NCBI RefSeq assembly: GCF_030382115.1
Contig: NZ_JAUDRJ010000003.1
Span: forward strand, 4,950,629 to 4,959,616
Origin: Nostoc sp. GT001
GTDB lineage: Bacteria > Cyanobacteriota > Cyanobacteriia > Cyanobacteriales > Nostocaceae
Direction of reading: 5' to 3'
DNA length: 8,988 bases
A program made the position numbers and the translations under genes. Every line of letters starts with the position of its first letter. Position 1 is the first letter of the stretch. Of the stretch, positions 1 to 6,071 are shown in pieces. The notes under the pieces were generated by a model that was not told where the DNA came from, did not search any database, and saw only the letters and a program-made list of their open reading frames with translations.

Positions 1-396
1 GTAACCGAAATATCAATGTAGACTGAGCCTGCTCCTGGATCTAGTCTAATTTGCGATCGCAGTAACTAAGTAGTGTAACAATCATGTAGCGCCTTAAGAC
101 CGTATGGTATGCTCCTTTGTAAATAATTACTATTAGCATTAGCCATGAACCCTGAAGCAGTTAAGCGCAGCTTTCTCACACCTCTAACTTTTATTCAACG
201 TAATGCTAAAGTCTATAGTCAGAAAAGGCACTCATAATATAGTTAACAACAGTTTCAGTATCAATCACTGATACACTAAAAAAACACCATGACAGTATAA
301 TAGGTAGTTATTCCACGTTTTTTATCTACATAGGGTTTCAGTCGAGTCAGGTGCAACAAGATGTCTGAAAAACCTTAAACAAAATTTCAAGATACC
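1..396. other. Intergenic region upstream of the DUF6748-like gene
   Basis: No convincing gene is seen here. The first 21 bases could be the end of a + strand reading frame closing at TAG 19-21, but that is too short to support. A HIP1 octamer lies at 53-60. A 30-codon frame at 145-237 has no recognisable features and is not called. A small hairpin (GTATCA 258-263, TGATAC 269-274) is present. The motif TGTCTGAAAAACCTTA at 362-377 sits just before the next gene and has a near copy at 1366-1380 before the gene at 1458. A promoter is presumably in this stretch, but I could not define -35 and -10 boxes. Confidence 0.5.
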
Positions 397-1161
397 ATGA
401 GCAAAAAATCAATTTACTACAAATACCGAATCATTCTCCCATTAGGTGCAATTCTTCTAGCTAGCTTCGGATTTTACCCGAAGATACATGCTCAGGACAT
501 TTCTTCTCCAGACACTACTGATTCTGTTGCAATCAGTGTCAAAAATCAAGACTTTCCCCAGTGGGGATATTACACGGTGCGGAGGGATTTTCGCAGATGT
601 GCTTCTCCGAGATGCGGGGGATTTTTCATCAAGCAGAACAATCTAAAAGCTACTCCCTGTGTTGATGGTGTCTTTCGCAATGAATGCTATGTGTCTTCAA
701 TTGATTGGAGTTCCCTGAAATTACCACTTGACAAACTGACAAAAATTCAAAATCAGGATGCTAGCCGTTTGATTCTCAGAGGTACTATAGTTCCAGTGGA
801 ATTTGGTGAAATTGGTAAGTTTGGAGAATTGAGAGTTAAAGAAGCTTTCATAGCTCCTACAGATGCTCCAGCAAAAGGTACTTTTGTTGCGCTTAAAAAC
901 AATGGCATTGTCTGTTTCACCACCCCTTGCTTCTCCACGGATCGGTTTATTTTGAATCAGCCTCAGAGTTCTCAAGTTTCGTCAATCGATTTGAGCCAAA
1001 CGCTTGCAACACCAGAACAAATTGAAGCTGCAAACAAAGAAATTTTCGCTCTAGGTTTGATTGCTGTGGGTACAACTAAGGTAGTAGACGACTTAAACCC
1101 GACCAAGAGAGATGTTAAGTTTGTGGCTACGCAATTTTATCTGAGAGTGGAACCGAACTAA
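397..1161 (+). CDS. Exported Cys-rich protein resembling DUF6748
   Basis: This is a 254-residue protein of unknown function. Residues 11-26 form a hydrophobic signal-peptide core after a basic N-terminus (KK at 3-4, K9, R11). Likely cleavage is after A32 in the KIHAQD stretch, so the mature protein should be outside the plasma membrane. The first half carries the most distinctive pattern: GYYTVRRDFRRC followed by CGGFF, with cysteines at 68, 73, 88 and 97, and DW at 103-104. A second cysteine pair lies at 173 and 178 in NGIVCFTTPCFS. This Cys layout matches my memory of DUF6748 proteins from myxobacteria and cyanobacteria, which have no known activity. Six cysteines in an exported protein suggest disulfides, which is an inference. 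The ATG at 397 is the only start that keeps the signal peptide; the upstream Shine-Dalgarno is weak. The gene stands alone, with nearly 300 bases to the next one. Confidence 0.8.
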   Translation: MSKKSIYYKYRIILPLGAILLASFGFYPKIHAQDISSPDTTDSVAISVKNQDFPQWGYYTVRRDFRRCASPRCGGFFIKQNNLKATPCVDGVFRNECYVSSIDWSSLKLPLDKLTKIQNQDASRLILRGTIVPVEFGEIGKFGELRVKEAFIAPTDAPAKGTFVALKNNGIVCFTTPCFSTDRFILNQPQSSQVSSIDLSQTLATPEQIEAANKEIFALGLIAVGTTKVVDDLNPTKRDVKFVATQFYLRVEPN

Positions 1162-1457
1162 TAGTAGTCTCACGCTGGTACCGCCGTTGGTAGATGTTTT
1201 TTCAGCTTACCTGTAAACAACACCAATTAGACAGCCAGGGTCTGCAAAAGCGATTTTATAAAGAATTTTTAAGAAATTAACATTTTTCAGAAAACGAAAG
1301 ACCTAATGCTGAAGTAATCCCCAAAAGTTCAGAATCATAGATTTTGTAGTTTACACATACCCTAGTGTCTGAAAACCTTACATGGTAAAGTCTCTGATGT
1401 ACTTCATCCATGTCGAAACCTAATTATTAGTTTTTCAATTTTTTGGAGGAGAGGAAA
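1162..1457. other. Intergenic spacer between the two exported-protein genes
   Basis: This AT-rich spacer of just under 300 bases shows no gene. The stretch CACCAATTAGACAG at 1221-1234 followed by GTCTG at 1240-1244 loosely resembles a hairpin repeat near 8638-8674. The motif TGTCTGAAAACCTTA lies at 1366-1380, about 80 bases before the next start. No clear terminator follows the upstream gene. Confidence 0.4.
1445..1453 (+). promoter_or_regulatory. Strong Shine-Dalgarno that fixes the start at 1458
   Basis: The purine run GGAGGAGAGG (1445-1454) lies a few bases before ATG 1458 and is a strong anti-16S match. It falls inside the coding sequence if the in-frame TTG at 1443 is taken as the start. 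It therefore argues for ATG 1458, which also gives a normal signal peptide beginning MKKF. Confidence 0.75.
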
Positions 1458-1826
1458 ATGAAGAAGTTCACCTGTTTGATGATTGTCGGGACTGTATTGT
1501 CGATTAGTGCGTTAGCTTTTGCTGAAAGTCGTGCGGTTAATATCAGTATTGGCAGTATTGGTGGTCCTTTAGATAATGCCGCTTTGCGAACAGTTCGCCA
1601 GGTTATCGGGTTTGCAGTCGGCACTAGCACCGTCGATAAATTCATTGTATATAGTCCCAGAACCGGATCTATTCCCATCGAAGGAGGTTTATCTGCTTGT
1701 GCTGAAGCTGGCTTCGGCATAAGCAATACAACATTTAATGCTTTTATCCAGCAGTTGCGTTCAATTAATCCCAAACCAGGGACTTTCTACAATCTGGAAC
1801 TTACCGCAAGCTGCAAACTGAAATAA
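1458..1826 (+). CDS. Small exported protein, unknown family
   Basis: I do not recognise this 122-residue protein. It begins MKK and has a hydrophobic core (residues 5-19) and a canonical ALAFA signal peptidase I site, so cleavage is predicted after A22. The mature part is about 100 residues. It has a polar beginning (ESRAVNISIG), a central stretch with GFAVGTSTVDKFIVYSPRTG (residues 51-70), and two cysteines (81 and 119) that could form one disulfide. There are no membrane segments after the signal and no catalytic motif that I can name. A perfect 8-bp hairpin lies 23 bases after the stop. The strong ribosome-binding site suggests good translation. The gene is probably monocistronic, and its role is unknown. 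Confidence 0.8.
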   Translation: MKKFTCLMIVGTVLSISALAFAESRAVNISIGSIGGPLDNAALRTVRQVIGFAVGTSTVDKFIVYSPRTGSIPIEGGLSACAEAGFGISNTTFNAFIQQLRSINPKPGTFYNLELTASCKLK

Positions 1827-1849
1827 GACGTTTGTACTCAAGCACGGTA

Positions 1850-1874
1850 GATGGGCTTTGTACCTCAGCCCATC
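1850..1874 (+). terminator. Hairpin after the exported-protein gene
   Basis: GATGGGCT (1850-1857) and AGCCCATC (1867-1874) form a perfect 8-bp stem with a 9-base loop, beginning 23 bases after the stop codon at 1826. No T-run follows, so it may be an RNA-stabilising or imperfect terminator rather than a classical intrinsic one. Confidence 0.45.
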
Positions 1875-2173
1875 CATCAAGTTAGGCTCTACGCGATAAA
1901 CGCAAAACTCCATATTTTAAATTGGAGATGTAACATCAATGTTGATTTTAAGCAGCGTCAAAAAGCGACTAGATTAGTTGTATCAGCCTTTAAACTCAAT
2001 AGTGCAGATACTTCCAGCATGAAACAAAAAAGAATGTAAAATTGCAGCGCATTTTTGGGAGTAAGCTGTTACGTATACAACTTACATTATCAGGGCGGGC
2101 AAGATGCCCACCCCACAATCATATTTGAAAAATATTAGTGCAAACTAAAGGCGCAATAGCTTAGAGAAAAAAT
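1875..2173. other. Intergenic region before the GFA gene
   Basis: Together with the hairpin at 1850-1874, this forms a gene-free stretch of about 350 bases. A 62-codon frame at 1851-2039 starts inside the hairpin, has no ribosome-binding site and no recognisable domain, and is not called. A second hairpin repeat is listed at 2093-2113. An imperfect palindrome bounded by GTAAG (2061-2065) and CTTAC (2081-2085) lies between them. Confidence 0.4.
2093..2113. repeat. GC-rich hairpin repeat of cyanobacterial intergenic type
   Basis: GGGC (2097-2100) pairs with GCCC (2106-2109) around loop AAGAT, and outer GGG (2093-2095) pairs with CCC (2111-2113) across one mismatch. The sequence GGGCAAGATGCCCACCCCAC is one I remember as frequent between genes in Nostoc-like genomes. 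It is a GC-rich island in AT-rich DNA. Its function is unknown. Confidence 0.5.
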
Positions 2174-2605
2174 ATGTCTAATGTGAGCATTGCAAAAGGT
2201 AGCTGCCTGTGCGGAGTAGTAAACGTTTCTACAACCCGTATGAGTAATCAGGTAGGAGCATGTCATTGTAGTATGTGTCGCAACTGGGGTGGAGGACCTT
2301 TGTTAGTAGTTGAGTGTGAGAGTGATGTTAGCTTCTCTGGTGAAGAATATATCGAAGTTTATCAATCTTCAGAATGGGCAGAGCGTGGATTCTGTAAGAA
2401 GTGTGGTAGCCATCTATTTTACAAATTGAAACAAAGTAACCAGTATTTCATACCCGTTGGACTATTCGATAGCTGTGAAGGTCTTGTTTTCGATCATCAG
2501 ATATTCATTGATGAAAAGCCCAAATATTACTGTTTTGCCAATGAAACCAAGAACCTAACAGGGGCAGAGGTATTTGCACAGTTTGCACCTCCATCAGAGC
2601 GGTAA
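2174..2605 (+). CDS. GFA-family zinc-binding protein (CENP-V/GFA domain)
   Basis: This 143-residue protein has the full cysteine pattern of the GFA fold. CLCG at residues 11-14 is followed by CHCSMC at 30-35 and CKKCGSHLF at 74-82. In solved GFA-fold proteins these cysteines hold structural and catalytic zinc. The family is named after glutathione-dependent formaldehyde-activating enzyme. Most bacterial members have no proven substrate, and that role for the founding enzyme has been disputed, so only the fold should be trusted. The length is typical for a single-domain member, and there is no signal peptide or membrane segment, so it should be cytosolic. The ATG at 2174 places the first zinc ligand at residue 11, as usual. 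It appears to stand alone, since the neighbours are over 150 bases away. Confidence 0.85.
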   Translation: MSNVSIAKGSCLCGVVNVSTTRMSNQVGACHCSMCRNWGGGPLLVVECESDVSFSGEEYIEVYQSSEWAERGFCKKCGSHLFYKLKQSNQYFIPVGLFDSCEGLVFDHQIFIDEKPKYYCFANETKNLTGAEVFAQFAPPSER

Positions 2606-2778
2606 AGATTGGCTGATTTACTATCAACTAGCAATCAATCGCATTGTGCCAGTTGCGTAAGTCCTGAAAAAGATTGTGTAAAAGCTAAAAAACTGTCGCT
2701 GGGAGTAGATTGATATATTGGAACCTTTATGAAAGTCAGGTTAAAATCGCTAGCAAAGTGTAAATCTGAAGTGAAACT

Positions 2779-3258
2779 ATGAAAACTGCTGAAAAACTAG
2801 CTGCTGGTTGGCTACTGACACTCGGATTCATGTTTGTAACTCTATCAGCAACAGCGGCCTTAGAAAAATTTGCTACACGTAAAGCCATCATAATACCCAC
2901 GGGTGAGTATGAGTTTAATGCACCGAATGCTACTTATGAAGATAATAATGCTGCTGCTGGTGGTCTAATTTTTGGTGTCCCTACCCTAACACTGGGCACG
3001 TGGTTAGCATTGGGATTGTACCGTCAAAGTCGGCAGGAGAAAAAGGCGATTAATCAACAAGTTAGCGATCGCCTGCAATCGATTTTTTATGAGATGCTAC
3101 AAGAAAATCACGGGCGTGTAACTGTTTTAGGCTTTGCCATCCAGTCACAACTACCAGCAGCCCACGCCAGACAATATTTAGATGAAAAAGCTAAAGAATT
3201 CAATGCAAACTTTAAGGTGAACGAAGAAGGGGCTGTATCATATCATTTTGATGTTTAA
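2779..3258 (+). CDS. Two-helix membrane protein with soluble C-terminal domain, unknown function
   Basis: This 159-residue protein has two hydrophobic segments, roughly residues 8-28 and 60-80. They are separated by an acidic and Asn-rich loop (EFNAPNATYEDNNAAA, around 45-60). The second helix is followed by a basic YRQSRQEKK stretch, so the C-terminal half (82-159) is probably cytoplasmic. That half reads as helices plus a short strand hairpin (GAVSYHFDV at the end), which could be a winged-helix-like fold. I recall similar uncharacterised proteins only in cyanobacteria. A HIP1 octamer at 3065-3072 is read as part of SDR. The stop is followed within three bases by an array of heptamer repeats. 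The stem of that array with its opposite arm could act as the 3' end of this message. The start ATG at 2779 has only a weak Shine-Dalgarno. Confidence 0.75.
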   Translation: MKTAEKLAAGWLLTLGFMFVTLSATAALEKFATRKAIIIPTGEYEFNAPNATYEDNNAAAGGLIFGVPTLTLGTWLALGLYRQSRQEKKAINQQVSDRLQSIFYEMLQENHGRVTVLGFAIQSQLPAAHARQYLDEKAKEFNANFKVNEEGAVSYHFDV

Positions 3259-3260
3259 TT

Positions 3261-3332
3261 GTCATTAGTCATTTGTCGTTTGTCCTTCGTCCTTTGTCAT
3301 TTATTATTCACTAATGACCAATGACTAATGAC
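3261..3332. repeat. STRR-type heptamer array with inverted arm
   Basis: Six degenerate heptamers run from 3261 to 3302 (GTCATTA, GTCATTT, GTCGTTT, GTCCTTC, GTCCTTT, GTCATTT). After a short AT spacer, three heptamers follow in the opposite sense (TAATGAC, CAATGAC, TAATGAC at 3312-3332). Positions 3261-3280 and 3313-3332 are reverse complements at 18 of 20 positions, so a long hairpin can form. Short tandemly repeated repetitive heptamers are established in heterocystous cyanobacteria. The hairpin lies between two genes and may separate their transcripts. Confidence 0.85.
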
Positions 3333-3359
3333 TACTTTACCAACTTACGGCTAGTTCTA

Positions 3360-3782
3360 ATGACGCAGATTTTTTTGAGCGTAGCTGCCATTTTAGGCGG
3401 TTTGTCGGTCGCTGCTGGTGCTTTTGCTTCCCATACGTTACGGGAAAAAATTAGTGAGCGATGCCTGCGGCGGGCTACGCCTACGCTAGAAATTTTTGAA
3501 ACTGGCGCTCGTTACCAAATGTATCATGCTCTAGCACTTTTCTTAGTAGCAATCCTAATGAGCCGCACTGAGTCGCCTCAACCCTCACTTGTAGCCAGTG
3601 GATGGCTGTTTATCATTGGTATTGCTATTTTCTCAGGTAGCTTGTATGCCCTTAGCTTAACCGGTATTAAATCCTTGGGAGCGATGTCTACGACGGGCTA
3701 CGCCTACGCACCACTAGGCGGCACAGCCTTTCTTGCAGCTTGGGGTACTTTAGCTTTTGCTGCTTGGAATTTGAAGTTGTAA
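3360..3782 (+). CDS. DUF423 family membrane protein with two repeat-derived insertions
   Basis: This 140-residue protein has four predicted membrane helices (about residues 4-24, 54-68, 79-99 and 117-137). It carries the DUF423 signatures GGLSVAAGAFASH, ETGARYQMYHALALF and PLGGTAFLAAWG. DUF423 proteins are small inner-membrane proteins of unknown function, normally about 120-130 residues. I chose ATG 3360 because family members begin near MTQIFLS. The in-frame ATG at 3321 lies inside the heptamer-repeat arm and adds 13 non-family residues. Two places depart from the family: residues 35-42 (CLRRATPT), where I expect about one residue before LEIFETG, and residues 109-117 (MSTTGYAYA), where I expect about two residues before PLGGT. 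Both are encoded by copies of the same 29-bp repeat, each adding about seven residues. This accounts for the extra length. Both insertions fall in predicted loops and the frame stays open, so the protein may still function. Confidence 0.85.
   Translation: MTQIFLSVAAILGGLSVAAGAFASHTLREKISERCLRRATPTLEIFETGARYQMYHALALFLVAILMSRTESPQPSLVASGWLFIIGIAIFSGSLYALSLTGIKSLGAMSTTGYAYAPLGGTAFLAAWGTLAFAAWNLKL
3458..3486 (+). repeat. Small dispersed repeat, copy 1, inside the DUF423 gene
   Basis: This 29-bp copy ends in GGGCTACGCCTACGC and contains a short self-complementary core (GCCTGC with GCGGGC). It is 26/29 identical to the copy at 3681-3709, differing at 3464, 3467 and 3470. It resembles the small dispersed repeats described in Nostoc genomes. 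It is read with the first repeat base in codon position 3, giving CLRRATPT. Confidence 0.85.
3681..3709 (+). repeat. Small dispersed repeat, copy 2, inside the DUF423 gene
   Basis: This is the second copy of the 29-bp repeat, in the same orientation and ending in GGGCTACGCCTACGC. Here the first base is codon position 1, so the same DNA is translated in another frame as AMSTTGYAYA. It interrupts the conserved loop before the last membrane helix of DUF423. The net gain relative to my memory of the family is about 21 bp. Confidence 0.85.
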
Positions 3783-3785
3783 AAA

Positions 3786-3825
3786 AGTTAGGAGTTAAAA
3801 AGTCTTAACTCCTAACTCCATTTTT
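3786..3825 (+). terminator. Intrinsic terminator of the DUF423 gene
   Basis: AGTTAGGAGTTAA (3786-3798) and TTAACTCCTAACT (3805-3817) form a perfect 13-bp stem with a 6-base loop. CCA and five T (3821-3825) follow. It starts four bases after the stop codon. The preceding A-run also makes it plausible on the opposite strand. Confidence 0.85.
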
Positions 3826-4174
3826 CGAGACTTATTTACCTTGTTTTTACAGCATATTTTATACAAGTATGCCATACTAAATTTAGCGTTGTAATGCCCA
3901 ACCTATAAGCTACAAATTACGAACTAGATTCCTTACTTTTTAAGTAGGCAAAGTGACTCTTTTGTATGTACAAAAACTAATAAATAAACAAAAATATTTT
4001 CTAACAAATAAAATTAGCCAATTCATCAATCATAATTTCAGCAATGGGCGGAATTGGCAATGATTTTACTTATGAAAACACAAATAAACTAGTACCGTTA
4101 TCTAGAAATAACGCAGAATGTAAAATTCCTAAATTGATCTTTTTTAAGAAAGCTATTACTGAGAATTTAAAAGC
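3826..4174. other. Convergent intergenic region between DUF423 and nucleotidyltransferase genes
   Basis: About 350 AT-rich bases lie between the 3' ends of two converging genes, with no gene seen. Two possible hairpins are present. CCTTACTT with AAGTAGG lies at 3931-3947, with one bulged base. GCCAATTC (4017-4024) and GAATTGGC (4051-4058) form a perfect 8-bp stem with a long loop. Either could help end the minus-strand transcript, but neither has a convincing T-run. Confidence 0.45.
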
Positions 4175-4936
4175 TTATATTTTATAGCTTTTTGCTCTCA
4201 GACGTATTAATAAATTATCCAAAGCTGCATTAGCTGAAGATGTTTCGGGTAATGGGCTGGATTGATGTGCCTCCTGTAACTTATTACGCAGACGTTCATA
4301 TTCTCTTTGATAAAAAGCTACATTAATATCTGACAAAACAGACTTTTCTGTACCTGCTAATTTTTGGGCGATCAAATCAGAAATATATGGTAAATCGAAA
4401 ATCTCATTTAGCTTAATTAAATTAGATTCAATTACTCCTGTTTGCATCAGATTAATCCCAGTTAATAAAACTCGGTAAACATAAAGCAATGGCTTAATTC
4501 GATGCGCATGTTCTTGCTCAAAAAGTTTCCATTGGGTTGCGGCAAAACCAATATAATGGTAGCTATGGTGACGGGTAATACAATTTTTAGCAATAATTTT
4601 CAATTCCTCATGTTCAGGTGAGGTTATTAATATTAAAGGAGAATACAATTGTTCTAATACATAACCATTCTTTTTAAGTAGCATCAAAAAGAATTTTTTT
4701 ACATCATGAGTTACTAAATCAATCTCTAAAGATTCGCGAACTTCTGAAACTTCAATAGTTTCATTTCTAGTCTGTAATCCCACTACTTCTTGAACTGGTA
4801 AAATATGCACACCACGCAAGTCATAATCAGAATCGGCTGAGGGAAAGCCATATAAGTGGGAACCACTGATGATGGTGAATAAAAACGGGTAAGGCTGTTG
4901 CCCAATAATTGTGTTAATAGAAGTTGGAATATTCAT
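4175..4936 (-). CDS. Pol beta superfamily nucleotidyltransferase (YcgL/RlaP-like)
   Basis: This 253-residue protein has the minimal nucleotidyltransferase signature near its N-terminus: GSHLYGF at 25-31, then SDYDLRG at 36-42. D37 and D39 are the probable metal-binding pair, and D73 in EIDLVTHD (71-78) is the likely third carboxylate. The rest is mainly helical. It fits the predicted nucleotidyltransferase family of Pfam PF10127, which transfers nucleotides to targets that are mostly unknown. A phage member of this wider group, RlaP, is linked to RNA ligase. There is no signal or membrane segment, so it is cytosolic. The start at 4936 fits because family members usually have about 20 residues before GSHLYG. 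Only one base separates it from the egtC start on the other strand, so its promoter must lie inside egtC. Nothing in the sequence ties it to ergothioneine apart from position. Confidence 0.85.
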   Translation of the reverse strand: MNIPTSINTIIGQQPYPFLFTIISGSHLYGFPSADSDYDLRGVHILPVQEVVGLQTRNETIEVSEVRESLEIDLVTHDVKKFFLMLLKKNGYVLEQLYSPLILITSPEHEELKIIAKNCITRHHSYHYIGFAATQWKLFEQEHAHRIKPLLYVYRVLLTGINLMQTGVIESNLIKLNEIFDLPYISDLIAQKLAGTEKSVLSDINVAFYQREYERLRNKLQEAHQSSPLPETSSANAALDNLLIRLRAKSYKI

Positions 4937-4937
4937 A

Positions 4938-5726
4938 ATGTGCCGTTTACTTGCTTACCTCGGTTCGCCTATTTCTTTAGAACATATTCTATATAAACCA
5001 GAACACTCACTTATAGTCCAGAGTTCTCAACCCCGCGAAATGATCTCTGAGGTGGTAAATGCAGATGGTTTTGGTGTGGGTTGGTATCATAGTCAAAAAG
5101 ATACCGATCCTTTTATCTACAAAAATACCCTACCTATTTGGAATGATATAAATCTACCCAGTCTCAGTCGTTACGTCGAATCAAAGTGTGTACTTGCTTA
5201 TGTCCGCAGTGCTACACCAGGACAAGCCGTAGATTTTGCTAACTGTCAGCCTTTTAACCATCAACAACAGCTATTTATTCACAATGGACGAATCGAAAAT
5301 TTCCGCAAAACATTACACAGAAAAATTCGCAGCACTTTAACCCAAGAATTTTACGAAAAAATTAATGGCAGTACTGACTCAGAACACATTTTTGCATTGT
5401 TACTTTCGCAAAGTCAAATTAACAAACATCGACCTCCAGAGTATGCCTTACGCACCACATTATTAACGCTTTTAGAGATGGCAAAGCGCTATCAAGTAGA
5501 AGCCTCACTCAATGTAATCTTTAGTGACGGGCATCGTTTAATAGCTTCTCGTTTTGCTACCACTTCACCGCCTCCATCTCTTTACTGGATACGAGATGAT
5601 CCGACTTTCCCACAATCTGTAATTATTGCTTCTGAACCTCTATTTCTAGGTAATTGGATTGCTTGCCCAGAAAATAGCATCATTAGTGTGGGAGCAGACT
5701 GTGAGATCCAAATTGAGCAAATCTAG
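4938..5726 (+). CDS. egtC: Ergothioneine biosynthesis amidohydrolase EgtC
   Basis: This is a 262-residue class II glutamine-amidotransferase-like Ntn hydrolase. EgtC removes the gamma-glutamyl group from gamma-glutamyl-hercynylcysteine sulfoxide in mycobacterial-type ergothioneine synthesis. The start is fixed at ATG 4938 because it gives MCRLLAYLG, in which C2 is the nucleophile exposed by removing Met1. An in-frame start at 4911 would bury it behind nine residues. Other family features are ADGFGVGWY (42-50), RSATPG (90-95), NCQPF (102-106), FIHNGRIENF (113-122), STDSEHIF (145-152) and ASEPL (231-235). The protein looks complete and catalytically intact. It starts one base from the divergent nucleotidyltransferase gene, so its own promoter must lie inside that gene. 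A degraded egtB begins two bases after its stop, suggesting an ancestral egtC-egtB-egtD operon. Confidence 0.9.
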   Translation: MCRLLAYLGSPISLEHILYKPEHSLIVQSSQPREMISEVVNADGFGVGWYHSQKDTDPFIYKNTLPIWNDINLPSLSRYVESKCVLAYVRSATPGQAVDFANCQPFNHQQQLFIHNGRIENFRKTLHRKIRSTLTQEFYEKINGSTDSEHIFALLLSQSQINKHRPPEYALRTTLLTLLEMAKRYQVEASLNVIFSDGHRLIASRFATTSPPPSLYWIRDDPTFPQSVIIASEPLFLGNWIACPENSIISVGADCEIQIEQI

Positions 5727-5727
5727 T

Positions 5728-5907
5728 GTGAAAGAGGCTATTTCTCAAGCCTTTGATAAATGTTCCTCGAAAACTTTTGCACTATTCCAGGATATGACGA
5801 AGCCACATTCTCTAGTCAACCTCATTCTGATTTCATCTGCTGTTGGCTGCTACTTGGGACATATTGTCTATATCGAGTCTTTCTCGCTGCGGGAACATAG
5901 CAATTAG
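5728..5907 (+). pseudogene. egtB: Truncated, frameshifted egtB remnant
   Basis: EgtB is the iron-dependent sulfoxide synthase joining hercynine with gamma-glutamylcysteine, and is normally around 400 residues. Only about 60 codons of its N-terminal DinB-like part remain. From a GTG at 5728 the frame reads VKEAISQAFDKCSSKTFALF and QDM, as expected for cyanobacterial EgtB. From 5799 to 5834 the match moves to another frame, which reads EATFSSQPHSDF where the family has DEATF..QPHPDFSP. It then returns to the first frame at 5836 as SAVGCYLGHIVYIES. This implies one lost base near 5797 and one gained near 5835. The conserved GWHLGHI has become GCYLGHI; the LGHI histidine, a probable iron ligand, survives. 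A TAG at 5905 ends the frame, and neither the rest of the DinB domain nor the FGE-like C-terminal domain is found before egtD. Confidence 0.75.
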
Positions 5908-6071
5908 ACACTTACTTGCTACTATTTTAGTGAGAAAATGCTGAAAAATAGCTTTAAAGCTTGAGCTATATTGCTCAAGCATGATTTTATTAACTATGGC
6001 TATGTGTTTCACTGATTGGGGTAAAGGTCTGCTATCAAAGTAACCTATTACGCCAAGCAAACGGAGGTTTC
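5908..6071. other. Spacer between egtB remnant and egtD
   Basis: No EgtB-like sequence is recognisable in any frame, so the missing part, around a kilobase or more, seems to have been deleted. The stretch holds a 12-base palindrome AGCTTTAAAGCT (5950-5961) overlapping a perfect 8-bp hairpin, GCTTGAGC (5959-5966) with GCTCAAGC (5973-5980) and a TATATT loop. A weak T-rich tail follows. It might end transcription from egtC or form part of an egtD leader. A GGAGG Shine-Dalgarno lies at 6063-6067. Confidence 0.55.

Noticed and set aside
145..237. 30-codon frame MNPEAVKRSF onward near the left end
   Set aside because: It is too short, has no Shine-Dalgarno and no recognised family, so a chance frame is likely.
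721..975. Minus-strand frames within the DUF6748-like gene
   Set aside because: They are antisense to a gene with a clear signal peptide and Cys pattern, and have no features of their own.
1221..1245. CACCAATTAGACAG..GTCTG stretch similar to part of the hairpin repeat at 8638-8674
   Set aside because: The shared part is short and needs a deleted hairpin to align, so I cannot separate it from chance.
1851..2039. 62-codon open frame after the exported-protein gene
   Set aside because: Its start lies in a hairpin, it lacks a ribosome-binding site, and the translated product shows no domain or plausible composition.
3261..3302. Heptamer array considered as a CRISPR-like repeat
   Set aside because: The units are 7 bases, contiguous and degenerate, with no spacers.
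5833..6060. 75-codon minus-strand frame opposite the egtB remnant
   Set aside because: It is antisense to recognisable EgtB residues and crosses the hairpin. No domain is visible.
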